A stretch of 61,168 nucleotides of DNA from Gyrodactylus bullatarudis (Eukaryota; Platyhelminthes; Monogenea; Gyrodactylidea; Gyrodactylidae). The stretch is from assembly GCA_012064415.1 (NCBI GenBank), contig SSNU01000243.1, positions 1-61,168 on the forward strand, read 5' to 3'. The stretch's first letter is position 1. Each line of letters starts with the position of its first letter. Positions 31,501-42,157 of the stretch are shown piece by piece. The notes under the pieces were generated by a model. It saw only the letters and a list, made by a program, of their open reading frames with translations, did no database searches and was not told the origin of the DNA. The translations under genes and the position numbers were made by a program.

Positions 31501-32207
31501 CCTTCTGCTGAAGGAGAAACATCTCCTGACTCTGCTTCCGAAGGAGAACCATCGCCTGACTCTGCTGCTGAAGGAGAAACATCGCCTGACCCTGCTGCTG
31601 AGGGTGAAACATCTCCTGAATCTTCTGCTGAAGGAGAAACATCGCTTCAACCAGCGCATGAGGGAGAAACATCGCCTGACTCTGCTGCTGAAGGAGAAAC
31701 ATCGCTTCAACCAGCTGCTGAAGGAGAAACATCGCCTGACCCTGCTGCTGAGGGTGAAACATCCCCCGAATCTTCTGCTGAAGGAGAAACATCGCTTCAA
31801 CCAGCTGCTGAAGGAGAAACATCGCCTGAATCAGCTGCTGAGGGTGAAACATCGCCTGAATCTTCTGCTGAGGATGAAACCACGACAAGCTCTATTGATG
31901 TTACCATTACTACTTCTTCGCCAGGTTTTTTCAGTTCTTTCTACAGTTATTTCTTTTCATCAGATAATCTTGAATCATCAACTGAAGCTGTTAGAACTAC
32001 TACTGAGTTTGTTAATTTGTCTTCATCAATCTGTTTCCACTCTCATTATTTTCTATAACTAGGTTGAGAATTGAAATCACCACGCATGCACCCTCTTGGA
32101 CTTCATATGTTTACAATTTTATTATGGGTCCACCAGTTACCACAAGTCCACCTGGACCTTATGATCGATATCTCTATCTAGCTCAAAGTGCACTTAATCT
32201 TCTCTAA
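28591..32207 (+). CDS. Secreted giant decapeptide-repeat protein
   Basis: Two exons, 28591-32006 and 32063-32207, joined by a 56-nt phase-2 intron (donor GTTTGT, acceptor AACTAG), give 1186 residues. The signal peptide is residues 1-19 (MLLQYILLIILSANTANSY). Residues 20-130 are a charged helical region. Residues about 131-1095 are roughly 95 copies of a 10-residue acidic unit, AAEGETSPDP and variants (ESSAEDETTT, LQPAHEGETS), arranged in larger blocks. The tail has an aromatic patch (FFSSFYSYFFSS). Exon 2 encodes YVYNFIMGPPVTTSPPGPYD, then RYL. N-terminus, intron phase, 145-nt last exon and this tail are all shared with the gene at 37555. AATAAA is at 32231. Without splicing the frame would stop at 32058 and lose the conserved tail. 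The role is unknown; a structural or mucin-like secreted product is inferred. Confidence 0.85.
28987..31880 (+). repeat. 30-bp coding minisatellite, about 95 units
   Basis: Tandem 30-base units (core GCTGAAGGAGAAACATCGCC) encode the decapeptide array. Longer blocks of several units recur, indicating segmental duplication by unequal exchange. The unit lacks stops in other frames, which produces many false open frames on both strands. Confidence 0.9.
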
Positions 32208-32516
32208 TTTCTCCATACCATTTCTCATTAAATAAATGCGCTATTCAATTTCTTTCTTTTTAACTTTTTCCCAAACCCTTCTGTTCCCATGGCCAATATA
32301 GAATGATATTTTTTTTCTGTAATACTTGCGACTATACTCATGTGATTAATGCTTGTTTTGATAATTCTTCTGCCAGGTCTCTCCTTCATAGTTTTTTCAA
32401 TGATTTCGATTACATCAGATAGGCACTCATAGGGTTACAAAACAATCAATTGTTCTCTTAAGTTGCATATATATTTTTGATTACCTTGAATGATTTGAGA
32501 GCAACTATAAGCAGAA
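32208..32516. other. 3' flank of the repeat-protein gene
   Basis: AATAAA at 32231-32236; otherwise nothing is recognised. Confidence 0.4.
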
Positions 32517-33230
32517 TTAATAGCTTTTTTTCTGGCAGACAATACATATTTTTCGATCTTGTTCAAAATTAACTTTCATATGAAGATGGTTCATATCAAA
32601 TACTTTCATTTGAAAGAATATCTTCAGCCTTTTCTTTGTAGGATTTATGCAGAGGTCTTGAATTATTTTCAGGATCTGTTTCCAATCTTTTTTCCTAGAT
32701 TCAAGTTTTGCATGTTCCAAAGATTCATTTGACAATTCAACCTGAAATTCCAGAAGATGCATGGGTTTATGTTGGCCACGATTTCTTATATAGAAAAACC
32801 AAGAGTTTTTGAATGCTGAATTTAAAATCTATTTGAAAATGCTCTATAACCAATTTCCTTGATATGGTCCAGTCTATACGACGCTTGATAGCTATCAAAA
32901 AGATTAACAGCTCCTATTCTTCTGTTTTTAATTTTCAGCTTGAAAAAACTTTTTTGAAATCCATTTTTATGACTATTGGTTCATTCAATGCAAATGTTGA
33001 TGAATTACTAACAGCTGGATTATCAAACCAACTTAACCAAGAAATATAGTGAATTAATATAGAATACAAAGGAGCTTCTACCTTTTAGTTTAAGTTCTTT
33101 TCCAGTCAGCAATTTTTTTCCTGGAATTTTAAGTCGATTTGATCCTACGGTTCTAGTGCTAATAAAAACTTCTGTAAAAGCATACTGGTAACATAGTCTT
33201 CAAAACATGATTTTAATCAGTTTAGATTTT
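32517..33230 (-). pseudogene. Decayed piggyBac transposase fragment
   Basis: Minus-strand pieces match the intact copy at 9894-11669. RIGAVNLFDSYQASYRLDH (near 32935-32880) corresponds to its MGAVDLFDSYQSLYRIDH. The 81-codon frame 32517-32762 ends in DRKICIVCQKKSY, matching DRRACFTCKKKSY. Stops and frame changes interrupt it, and only the C-terminal half is left. Confidence 0.8.
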
Positions 33231-33302
33231 TAGACTCTAAATTTGCTCTCTCGGATTGTGATAACCTTTATGATCTAAAATCAATAATATCATATTTAAC
33301 CA

Positions 33303-33378
33303 TCGCCCTGGAAATAGGGTCTTTGTGGATCTCATTTGTATTGATTTTCCTATGACATTTTTGTCATTTCCAGGGCGA
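33303..33378. repeat. Short hairpin-forming inverted repeat
   Basis: TCGCCCTGGAAA at 33303-33314 is inverted at 33367-33378. The arms stand out as GC-rich in AT-rich DNA; it could be a tiny element end or a structured transcript. Confidence 0.5.
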
Positions 33379-35123
33379 GGGTAAAGAACTAAACTGGATT
33401 ACTCTTTATTACTTCTTTACTCTAATTAACATTTGACTGGATAAGTTTTTTTTCTAGACCTTTTACATTCAATAAAGTTAAACCCCTGACTGTGAGATAA
33501 AATTTTGAATTGATTTAGCACCTGACTTATTGTTGGAAAAGTAGAAAAAAGGATATATTAACACCAAATGTACATTTCTCAAAGGTTCATCAGTAGTGTC
33601 TCATTGATAATGATAAAAGTTAAAAGATGAATGAAAATAATAATTTACAAATCATGAAAGAAATAGTAAAAGTTGACGAAAAATAGAATAAATGTAAGCT
33701 GAAAAAACACCAAAACTCTCCAATAAATAGCAACAGTGGAGAGAAAAGTAAAAAAGCTTACATAGGCCAAGGTAGTTGAAGGTTATAGGAATAATTCTTT
33801 TGAACACATAAGTCTGGTTTATATAAATTTATGAAGAATTTCTCCTTCACCCAAACGTCTGTACTGTCATCACTCGGGTTTTTGTATAAAATTGAAAAAT
33901 TCGAAATTGAAGCCTCATGCCCTTCCTTTGTGTGACTTATTGTCGTTGCACACTTTGCAATCAATCTCTACTTGGTGTGTATTACAGACTAATTTTGTCG
34001 AAGGACCTTAGGCGGATGTGCAAATCACAGAAACCCAGGATGTCTCGTCTTGCTTTAGGATCTTATGATTTTTTGAATTATATTTTGAACATCTATCATT
34101 GCAAACACTCATTTTTTATTTTATTTATCTGAATTTATTCAATAAAATTTTGCAATTTCAAAAAAACCATGATTTAGTAAATGGTTAATTTCAGGTTTTT
34201 TCGTGTTTGATTTTTAATTTGATTGGTTTTATGGTTTATTTAATTTAGAATGGTTTTTCAGATCTGGATCAATAGGAATACAACCCTTTGTAATTCTTTG
34301 AGTGTGAATGGGTCGTATTTTTTTTGGTCGTCAATTTAAATCCAAAATAACTTCATATATCTATAGAATAGATTCATGGAGTTGAACTATTGATGTTTAT
34401 AATGCAAATATTTATATGAGTATCTGGGAAGATAATTTTGTTAGTAATGAAGCTCAAATACTGACATCTTTGGATCGAAATTAAATTCGAATAAATCGTG
34501 CTAGTAATTAGATTAGTACAATTTAACATTCATTACACAGTCTAGCAAAAATTTTGTATTTATTGAGATTTTGACAGTATATGTATGTCCATCAGATCGA
34601 AATAAAAATATTCTGAAAATTTGAAAAAATTTTAGCGTTCAGATTTTGAGAATACAGCTTCGAATTTAGCTTTATAGCTCACATTACAATTCTTAAAGGA
34701 CAGAAATGATCTGCAAACAATTCTGTACAACTCGTTGCCTCAAAATTTTCAGCTACCTCAATTGGTTTAGAGGCTATGTTCGATAGTACAATGTATCTCT
34801 CAAATTTCAACCTTTCTAGCAAAATTGAAAAATTCAAATCTCTTTTTTAAGCTTTTAAAGAGAGTTCCTTACCCTGACATGTGTTAAAATGGCTGAAATT
34901 GATGAACCTGCATTGAAAATTAGGGAAACATATCAAAAATTGCCAAAACTCTCACCGCAAGGGATTCGTTTTCATGTCATCAATGTTAAAAAGAACAACA
35001 CGATTCAAAGTAAACTTAGAGAAAAATAAGAGGGGTCAACTTTTCTCTAATTTAACAGATCTAACATCTCTTAAATTAATATGGAATGAGTTTAACACTT
35101 TTATTAAGTAAAAGTTAATCTCA
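33379..35123. other. Intergenic, with an element-arm relic
   Basis: A degenerate copy of the 1016-1064 inverted-repeat arm lies near 33545-33580. The open frames at 33758-33964 and 33917-34132 show no recognisable motifs. No endonuclease part of the following LINE was found upstream. Confidence 0.3.
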
Positions 35124-37022
35124 TTGATTGGAGTTTCTCAAAATCTCTCAATGATTTCTGTACTCCAAGTCCCCTCATCGGATCATCTTATTCTGATCTA
35201 CTCTACAACAGACTTTCTACCATATAACACAAAAATTCCACATCTGATTACGGACATCTCAAAATTTGTCTCCTCAGTTATTCCAGTTATTACCACTCTT
35301 TTTCGAAAGGGTTTTGACTTTAAAGTTTTTAATGATTTAATTCTTCACTCATCTAGACTGTCTAAAAACAGCACCAATCTACAACTCCTAAGCTCCCAAG
35401 CGCTCTTTGAGTCCTCTATTCTAGCGGATATCAAAACGAATCCTAAACAGGCTTGGAAAAAAATTAGATTCCTTTCTAATTTCTCAACAGCAATAATCTC
35501 ACCTGATGCTATAAACTTTTTCTTCACTCAAGTGTATCAGGTAAATGACTGCCCAGCTTGTTTTCAACCAAATGTTTCAATTTCGCCCCCTGAGATCTCT
35601 GCTGAAACAAAAATCGATCTATTACTCAACACAAATAACAAGGCAAGGAAAGATAACTCATTTCTATCTCCCTCCCTTTTACTCGCTTTACCTAACGTAT
35701 TTTTTACTCATCTATCAAAATATTTTCAATATATTATTAATACCAGTGATATTCCCAAGGAATGGCTTATCATCTCAATTCAACCGATCCCAAAATTTGC
35801 CATACCAACTCAACCATGTGATTTTCGACCGATTTCTCTTCTTCCAATTTTTCTCACCATAATTGATGCTTTCATATATTCTCATCTCAAACACATTAAC
35901 ATTATTCAACTTGACCCCAATCAACATGGATTTGTATCTGGTCGAAGTACATGCTCCAATCTCATCAGCTTTCTCGACTCTACTCATGATCTCATATACA
36001 AAAGAATTCCATGTGTAGTAGTTTATGTGGACATAGAAAAAGCTTTTGACAGTCTCCCATTCTCTGTCATTCATAGAACACTAAGTCACCATAATATTAA
36101 TCCTTTTATAATCAACCTTGTGATGTCATTCTTATCAAATAGGCATCAACAAGTTGTCCTCAATGGAAAAAAATCAACTCTCTCTCCCATCTCCTCTGGT
36201 GTCCCACAAGGTTCCATTATTGGCCCTTTCATATTTAATTTAATATTCTCAAACATTAAACCAGCTGACCCATCTGTAAAGTATTTCAAGTACGCTGATG
36301 ACATCAAGCTTCTCATCCCAATCGTTCAAAGCAGATGTTTGATCACTGAGGAAATGCACCACCTTCAACAATCACTTTCTTTAATAGGTCTCAAGATCAA
36401 TCAAAGTAAGACCAAAATCATGCCCATTAAGAGCTCCCTCTTGAATCATAATATACTTTTCAATACAGTGTCCTTCGTCAAAGATCTTGGTCTCTCATAT
36501 GACCATAATCTCAAAACCAATATCCATTCAAAAGAAATCCTCAAAGTTATACGCTGTAAAACCTATTTTCTCAGGAAATTCATCAATGATCCGTCTCTTC
36601 GTCTCAACCTATACAAATCTCTCATTCTACCTCATCTTGACTATGGATCGGGTATTCTCTGTGATCTTCCGGTTCGCACTAGTAAGAAATTAGAGAGGAT
36701 TCAATGAACATACCTCAAAAGCTGTCTTGGACCTCTTCCCTACAAGGATCTCCTGAACAGAGCCAATCTCCATCCCCTTTGGCTAAGAAGAACGGCCTCT
36801 TCTGCTGTCCTCTACTCTAAATTTGCGCCCAATTCCACTAGTCAATACAATTTGAGAGCATCACGTGGATATTCTATTTTACTCAATTTTCTTCTCCCGC
36901 TCAGAACCAGATTCCAAATAGATTTTAATATTTTCAAGTCAAAAAACATTTCAAAAATTTGTCAAATTCTTTTAAAACTTGTACCAGATTCTCATAACTA
37001 TTTTAATAATTATTTTAAATAA
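35124..37022 (+). mobile_element. LINE (non-LTR) reverse transcriptase, one internal stop
   Basis: The frame 35124-36707 (527 codons) continues in the same phase after a single TGA at 36705 to a TAA at 37020. RT motifs in order: IPKEWLIISIQPIPKF, PCDFRPISLLP, QHGFVSGRSTCSNLISFLDS, VYVDIEKAFDSLPF, SSGVPQGSIIGPFIFNLIF and YFKYADDIKLL. The post-RT motifs LILPHLDYGSG and LWLRRTA follow. The jockey/CR1-like order is clear. No endonuclease or ORF1 is visible, so it is 5'-truncated. It is much less decayed than the LINE at 7620-8842, suggesting a more recent insertion. Confidence 0.88.
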
Positions 37023-37554
37023 AAATATATGAGTCATATTTATTTTTAGTTTCAATTTTTGTAGATATATTTTTAATTTTCAATGAAACTTTTTAGTAAT
37101 TAACTACCTCAGACTGAGGTTCTCAGTTTTAAACAGTGCATATTTTAATTAGTGATACAGCTAGTTAATTTGTTGATATCAAATTGAGAATTTATGCTTT
37201 TGTAAAAAATCGATTTCTCTTCATGAAGTTCATCTAAATTTCTTTTGTTTGTTTCAGTTAAGTTGAGTGATCAAAATTTGATTTGTAGAATTATAATGAC
37301 TGATCAGTGATCATGATCTAGATTTTAAAAATTATCTAAAACATTCTCGATTTCTTGATGAAAAAATGATATTTTTGCACAAATCCTAAATTCTCATCTT
37401 TATATCAACTAGCTTTATATAAATTCTTTCTATTGAAAATATTTATTCTCTATTCATTCATACGGAGAGTGTAAAGGTTTTGCAATTAGATATTTTATGA
37501 ACAGATGATATAAATAACATATTTGAGATCTTAAACTTAACATGAGAACCAAGA
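37023..37554. other. Upstream region of the secreted-protein gene at 37555
   Basis: A TATA-like CTTTATATAAATTC lies near 37413. An out-of-frame ATG at 37543 precedes the chosen start. Confidence 0.35.
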
Positions 37555-38463
37555 ATGTTACATTGGAATTTCCTTTTGATTTTAAGCTCTGTGTGTTTGG
37601 TTAATTCGTATTACCTTAGGAGTATGGAAGGGAACTCCAAGGAAATAGAAATTGTTCATAATGAGAAGAGCGATGATAAAACAACTCTTGTTATTGAAGC
37701 TAAAAATAGTAATGGCGCACTAACCAAAGATGAACTTTTAAACGAAATATTGGAAAATATTAAAAAAGTTTTGGAGATGGAAGGCATGAAAAGTCCACAA
37801 CTGGAAGAGACTTTGGCTATGGTAGGACAAGCAATAAGTGGAGTAATCGGTGACAGACCAGTAGATGACTTCAAAATTGAGTTTACCATGAGTGAAATCT
37901 TACCTGAAACAACAACAACTGAAGAAGTGACCACTACAACTGAAGAAGTGACTACTACAACTGAAGAAGTGACTACTACAACTGAAGAAGTAACCACTAC
38001 AACTGAAGAAGTAACCACGACTGTTAAGGAAGAGACAAAACCAAAAAGTGGTGGAATTATTAGATATGTCTTGAGCTTTTTCTATTCTGATTCAGAGGAT
38101 ACTGTTACAACTGAATCTGCAGAGGAAGTGACAACTGAGTCAGCTGATAAGCCTAAAGGTGAAGGCGGAGGAATCATAAAATATATAATGAGTTTTTTCT
38201 ATTCCGGCTCAACAGAAACGACTACTACAGAAACTCCGACAACCGAAGAAGTCAAATCAATCACGTAAGTATAATATAATTTTTTTTAATTTTCTAATAT
38301 TAACATGTACGTATTTAGAACCGAGAGTAGCCAGAAAGAAACAACCCTATCTGGTATACCCTATGTCTATCGAATTGTAATGGGACCAGATCAGACTACC
38401 AAACCGCCTGGCCCTTATGATTCCTATTTGGGCTATTTTAAAATGGCATCAATGTTTATTTGA
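37555..38463 (+). CDS. Secreted Thr-Glu-rich protein, paralogue of 28591-32207
   Basis: Exons 37555-38264 and 38319-38463, separated by a 54-nt phase-2 intron (GTAAGT...TTTAG), give 284 residues. The signal peptide is residues 1-19 (MLHWNFLLILSSVCLVNSY). The next segment aligns with the paralogue (YYLRSMEG, then IEIV, NSNGAL, then a helical stretch). A TTTEEV hexapeptide array (five to six copies) replaces the decapeptide array. Two copies of a hydrophobic motif follow: GGIIRYVLSFFYSDSED and GGIIKYIMSFFYSGSTE. The last exon ends in YVYRIVMGPDQTTKPPGPYD and is exactly as long (145 nt) as the paralogue's. AATAAA is at 38567. Function is unknown; same family and probably same secretory source as its larger neighbour. 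Confidence 0.88.
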
Positions 38464-38917
38464 AATGTGTATTAAAATATCAATTTATAATCTAGAATAC
38501 TATTTTTTCATCGTCAAGTATGACGTAATGGACATAACTGTATTTTCTATGTATTTATTAAGATGAAATAAAAGGAATGAAAATTCAATAAAAATTTATA
38601 TTTAATCAAGTACAACTGAAAGATTCCCCAAATTCGAGGAGACTAATAATAGTAATAATAATAAATGATTAGCAGTTAATTTTTTGAGATTGGTACAAAA
38701 ATATACATTTTATTGTGTTTCTTGATCATTCAAAGTTGATGATTACCTTAATTCTTGGGTTAAATATGTAAATGAAATGTTAGCATATACCCTGTCTACA
38801 TGCAAAATTACAGCATTTTCCACAATAAAACTTAAAAATACAGATATTTTTATTACATCTAATGATGATGAAGCACTAAAGAGGCGTTATTACAGCATTT
38901 CTGAGTTGACTTGGAAA
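38464..38917. other. Convergent 3' flank
   Basis: The AATAAA signal at 38567 of the upstream gene is here, followed by the presumed 3' UTR of the TLC-domain gene on the other strand. Confidence 0.4.
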
Positions 38918-41847
38918 TTAATCTGACTTAGTTTTTAGCACATTTGAGATTGCATCAGGATTTTGGTTTGAAAATGAGTTTTCAATGGGATTCATTGGTG
39001 ATGGACTTCGATATGTCCGACGAAATACAGCAAAAACTGACTTTGCCCAAACAATGTTGAGGACATCAAGAGTTATTGCAGCTCCCATTCCAATTTCTGT
39101 GATATAGGGCATATTTGCTGTCGCTCTAAAGAACTCTTTGGTTCCATACCAAATGTAGAAAATGTACCAGAATATCGGAATGCTAAATATTCTACTGATA
39201 TAGAACGCCGCGAAAAAGGAATAGGCAGCAATTTTAACTGGTCTCTCATTATTTTTTCTACCTAATGTACGTAGGAACCATCTAGAACAAGAAATTCGAT
39301 TAATTTCATCACTTAGACCAGGAAGAAAATGTTTCATAAAGAAAATCAAATAATCTCGTGGATGAGTGCTAATCAAGATGAAATAGCTTGAATTATAATC
39401 ACTGATTAATAGTCACTCATAAGTAGGGGCTTTATTTGTCAATGACAAATTCTCATTACCTAGAAAATTAATGAATTTTGAAGAAGTAAGTTATATAAAA
39501 TAATTTTTAGAAATTTTCCATATCTATAATTAGAACGCTTAGGTTGTCGCTAATGATTTCAGAAAGATAAAAGTAAAACTTTCAATTAGTTAAGCACAAG
39601 AAAATAATCTATAAATCTAAGCGTGAATTCAAAACGAAATATTTTTTTACTCTGTTAAAAAAATCATGAGAATAATTAGCAATACATACCTCATATTCAG
39701 GAATGGCGTAGATATCTCTGTTACGAGACGAAAAATTGCAAAAAAACATCCTTTGCGATAAATCTAGAAGAAATAATTGAAATTTAGATAGATTTCCTGA
39801 TAGGTTTACTGGCAGAATAGAACTTCCCTATCTCTAAACCTTATTTTGATAATATAACTAAAGATATTAAGAAAATAAAATTGGAAGGGTACAAATTTAT
39901 GCATTGTAATAGTATTTATATCGTAACCGGGGTAGAGTCTGAAGAGACCCGTCGAAATATAACTTTTATCACTATAATATATGTCTGTCTTCTCTTACCT
40001 TCCTAATGAGTTCAGAAACCAATAAAAGTAATATTCTTGATGAAGTTTGACAATATTATCGTAAAAATAAAATTTCTCAATAATTTATCACATAGCTACT
40101 GGTGAGTCGTGATATAAAGAAAATTTATATCTGATCAAAATAATTTATCTTCACAGTTTAGAATTCCAATCAAAATTTTCCGTTTTAATCTAGAAAACCT
40201 TGAAATGAAGCTGTAATACAAGGGATTAGTAGAGGAAACTTACAAGAATTATTGCTGCAGATAAAAGGACAGTTACATGATGGGCCATGAAAGAAACAAG
40301 TCCGATGCCTCCGTAGTAAAAGGGCATTGAGATTATATCTAAAGAAAGAGACAGAGAGACAAAGGGATGGATTAAAGATTTCTCGGATCAATAATATAAT
40401 TTGACTTACCACAAATCATGTAGCCAGCTGCAATAGCCATCGCCACGTTTCCTTCGTGAGATACTCGACTAGGTCAAATAATTTTCAAAAATTAGAGAAT
40501 GAACACGAAAGTAAATTAATAATGAATAAGAAACTTGTTTACGTTGGTTATTCACAAATTTGGGGTGGAGAAAAAGATTAATTTTTATTAACAAAACTCA
40601 GTCTAGAATGAGTTCAGATTAGAGAGCTACAGCGTTGAGTGGTTTAGGTAAGAAAAAATTTGATTAAAAAATAGTTTAACATGTTAAAAAGGACTTGAAA
40701 CTAATAAATAAAAGAGAAATAATAATACAATTCGATCAATGTCATCCAATTCAACTAAAGTGTTTGATTAATTTAATCGAAGAGAAATTTTGGTTTTTTT
40801 CTCTATGAATAATATTCATTGAATATAAAGAAGAATGGATACAATCTCTTGTGAGAGTAGTACGTATATCTGTAAACTTTTATTGAACTCTAATAATAAC
40901 TGTATTACTATGAGTAAATAACTCACAATATCTGCTATGGGAATAAAGTTAATTGGATAAATCTGTATTATTTATGAGAATACAGCAAAAAGAGAACAAT
41001 GTAAAAATTTGCATTAGGAAATATTCTAGGTAAATTAACTATCCGATGGTGCGATATGAAAATTTATTGATAATACAATATTCCTCTATTAGGATAATCA
41101 AATTAACCGGATTAATCAAGAAGATATAAATTAAGAGATTTACAATGATATCAGATTGGGTTAATATTCGGTAGATTATTGGGAGAATCAATTTCATTCA
41201 TTGATTTCCCTTCAAATGTTAAATGCCACTTCTAGAGAGGAAAAGAGAGTGAGGGAGAGAACAAGGGGGTGGTAACTTTATGAAATTAAAAAAGAAACAA
41301 TCATCAACGACAAGTTTCAATCCATTTATTATTTATTAAACTCTCTTTGGTAAGAAATAAAAACAAGTTTGAGTAAAGCTACTAACTCATGAAAGGCTTC
41401 CTAGTAGGGAAAATTGAAATTATAAAGACAGTTTGAAATAAGAATAAAATGTAGGTACTTTTTAAATTGTAGTAATGTAACTCACTCTATTGGATAATAC
41501 CAAATGTTCCAGTCACTAAAGAGACTTTTCAACCCGAAATGACAGACACAAATGGCATGCAACGTGGAGAGGACTCTAAAGGAATTAAGGAATATTTTAT
41601 TTTTCCTATTCTATGCGATAGGAGAGTACTAGTGTAGAAATTACCTCGAGTCCCATTCTCTCTTCTTGTAGTAATCAAGATTTCTATATGTTGGTAGTAT
41701 TCTGTTGAATATCTGAGGACTGATTACATGATGAACAAGTGAGCTGACTACAAAAGAACCAACTATCCAGGGTACATAGGACACTTGAGATAAATCATTA
41801 AATTCCTCTGATTTGGGCCAGGAGTATTCGTCAATTTTTGAGACCAT
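38918..41847 (-). CDS. TLCD4: TLC-domain membrane protein (TLCD4/TMEM56-like)
   Basis: Six predicted exons: 41847-41645, 41575-41486, 40468-40410, 40338-40244, 39763-39690 and 39281-38918 (294 residues, one frame). It aligns along its length with TLCD4: REWDSRVLSTLHAICVCHFG, then SHEGNVAMAIAAGYMICD, IGLVSFMAHHVTVLLSAAII, FRLVTEISTPFLNMRWFLRT, and a last TM region ending in ITLDVLNIVWA. Several membrane spans and the conserved His in MAHHVTVL fit a TLC fold in the ER or other internal membrane; the exact role of this subfamily is poorly defined, with lipid handling suspected. Introns are 69, 1017, 71, 480 and 408 nt. It lies in tandem with MBOAT7, on the same strand about 0.3 kb downstream of it. 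Confidence 0.85.
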
Positions 41848-42157
41848 CTTGATAGCTTCTGATAAATATCTAAAAAAGAGTTTTAGTTTGATTTATCCTC
41901 TCAAAGAGCTGAGTAAGAATAAAGGGGGGATTTTAAAAATATGTATATATTTTTCATATACTATTCCTTGGCCAAGATAGATTGATATTGAGTCCCTCTG
42001 TCATGGTTTTGAGGATATTTATATGGTAAATAAAATTGATTTGGGAAATTTATAATTTACATGCGATAACCAATGTTCCATTTTGAGAGTGAATGGAGGG
42101 AGTTGAAGCTAATTTACATCATGATCATCATAAAAATAAGAAAGAGGTGCAGGTAAC

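Noticed and set aside
29036..32062. Many long frames on both strands over the decapeptide array
   Set aside because: The 30-base repeat is stop-free in several frames; only the frame from 28591 has a signal peptide and conserved ends.
33758..34132. Short frames on both strands near 33.9 kb
   Set aside because: They overlap each other antisense and show no domain or signal.
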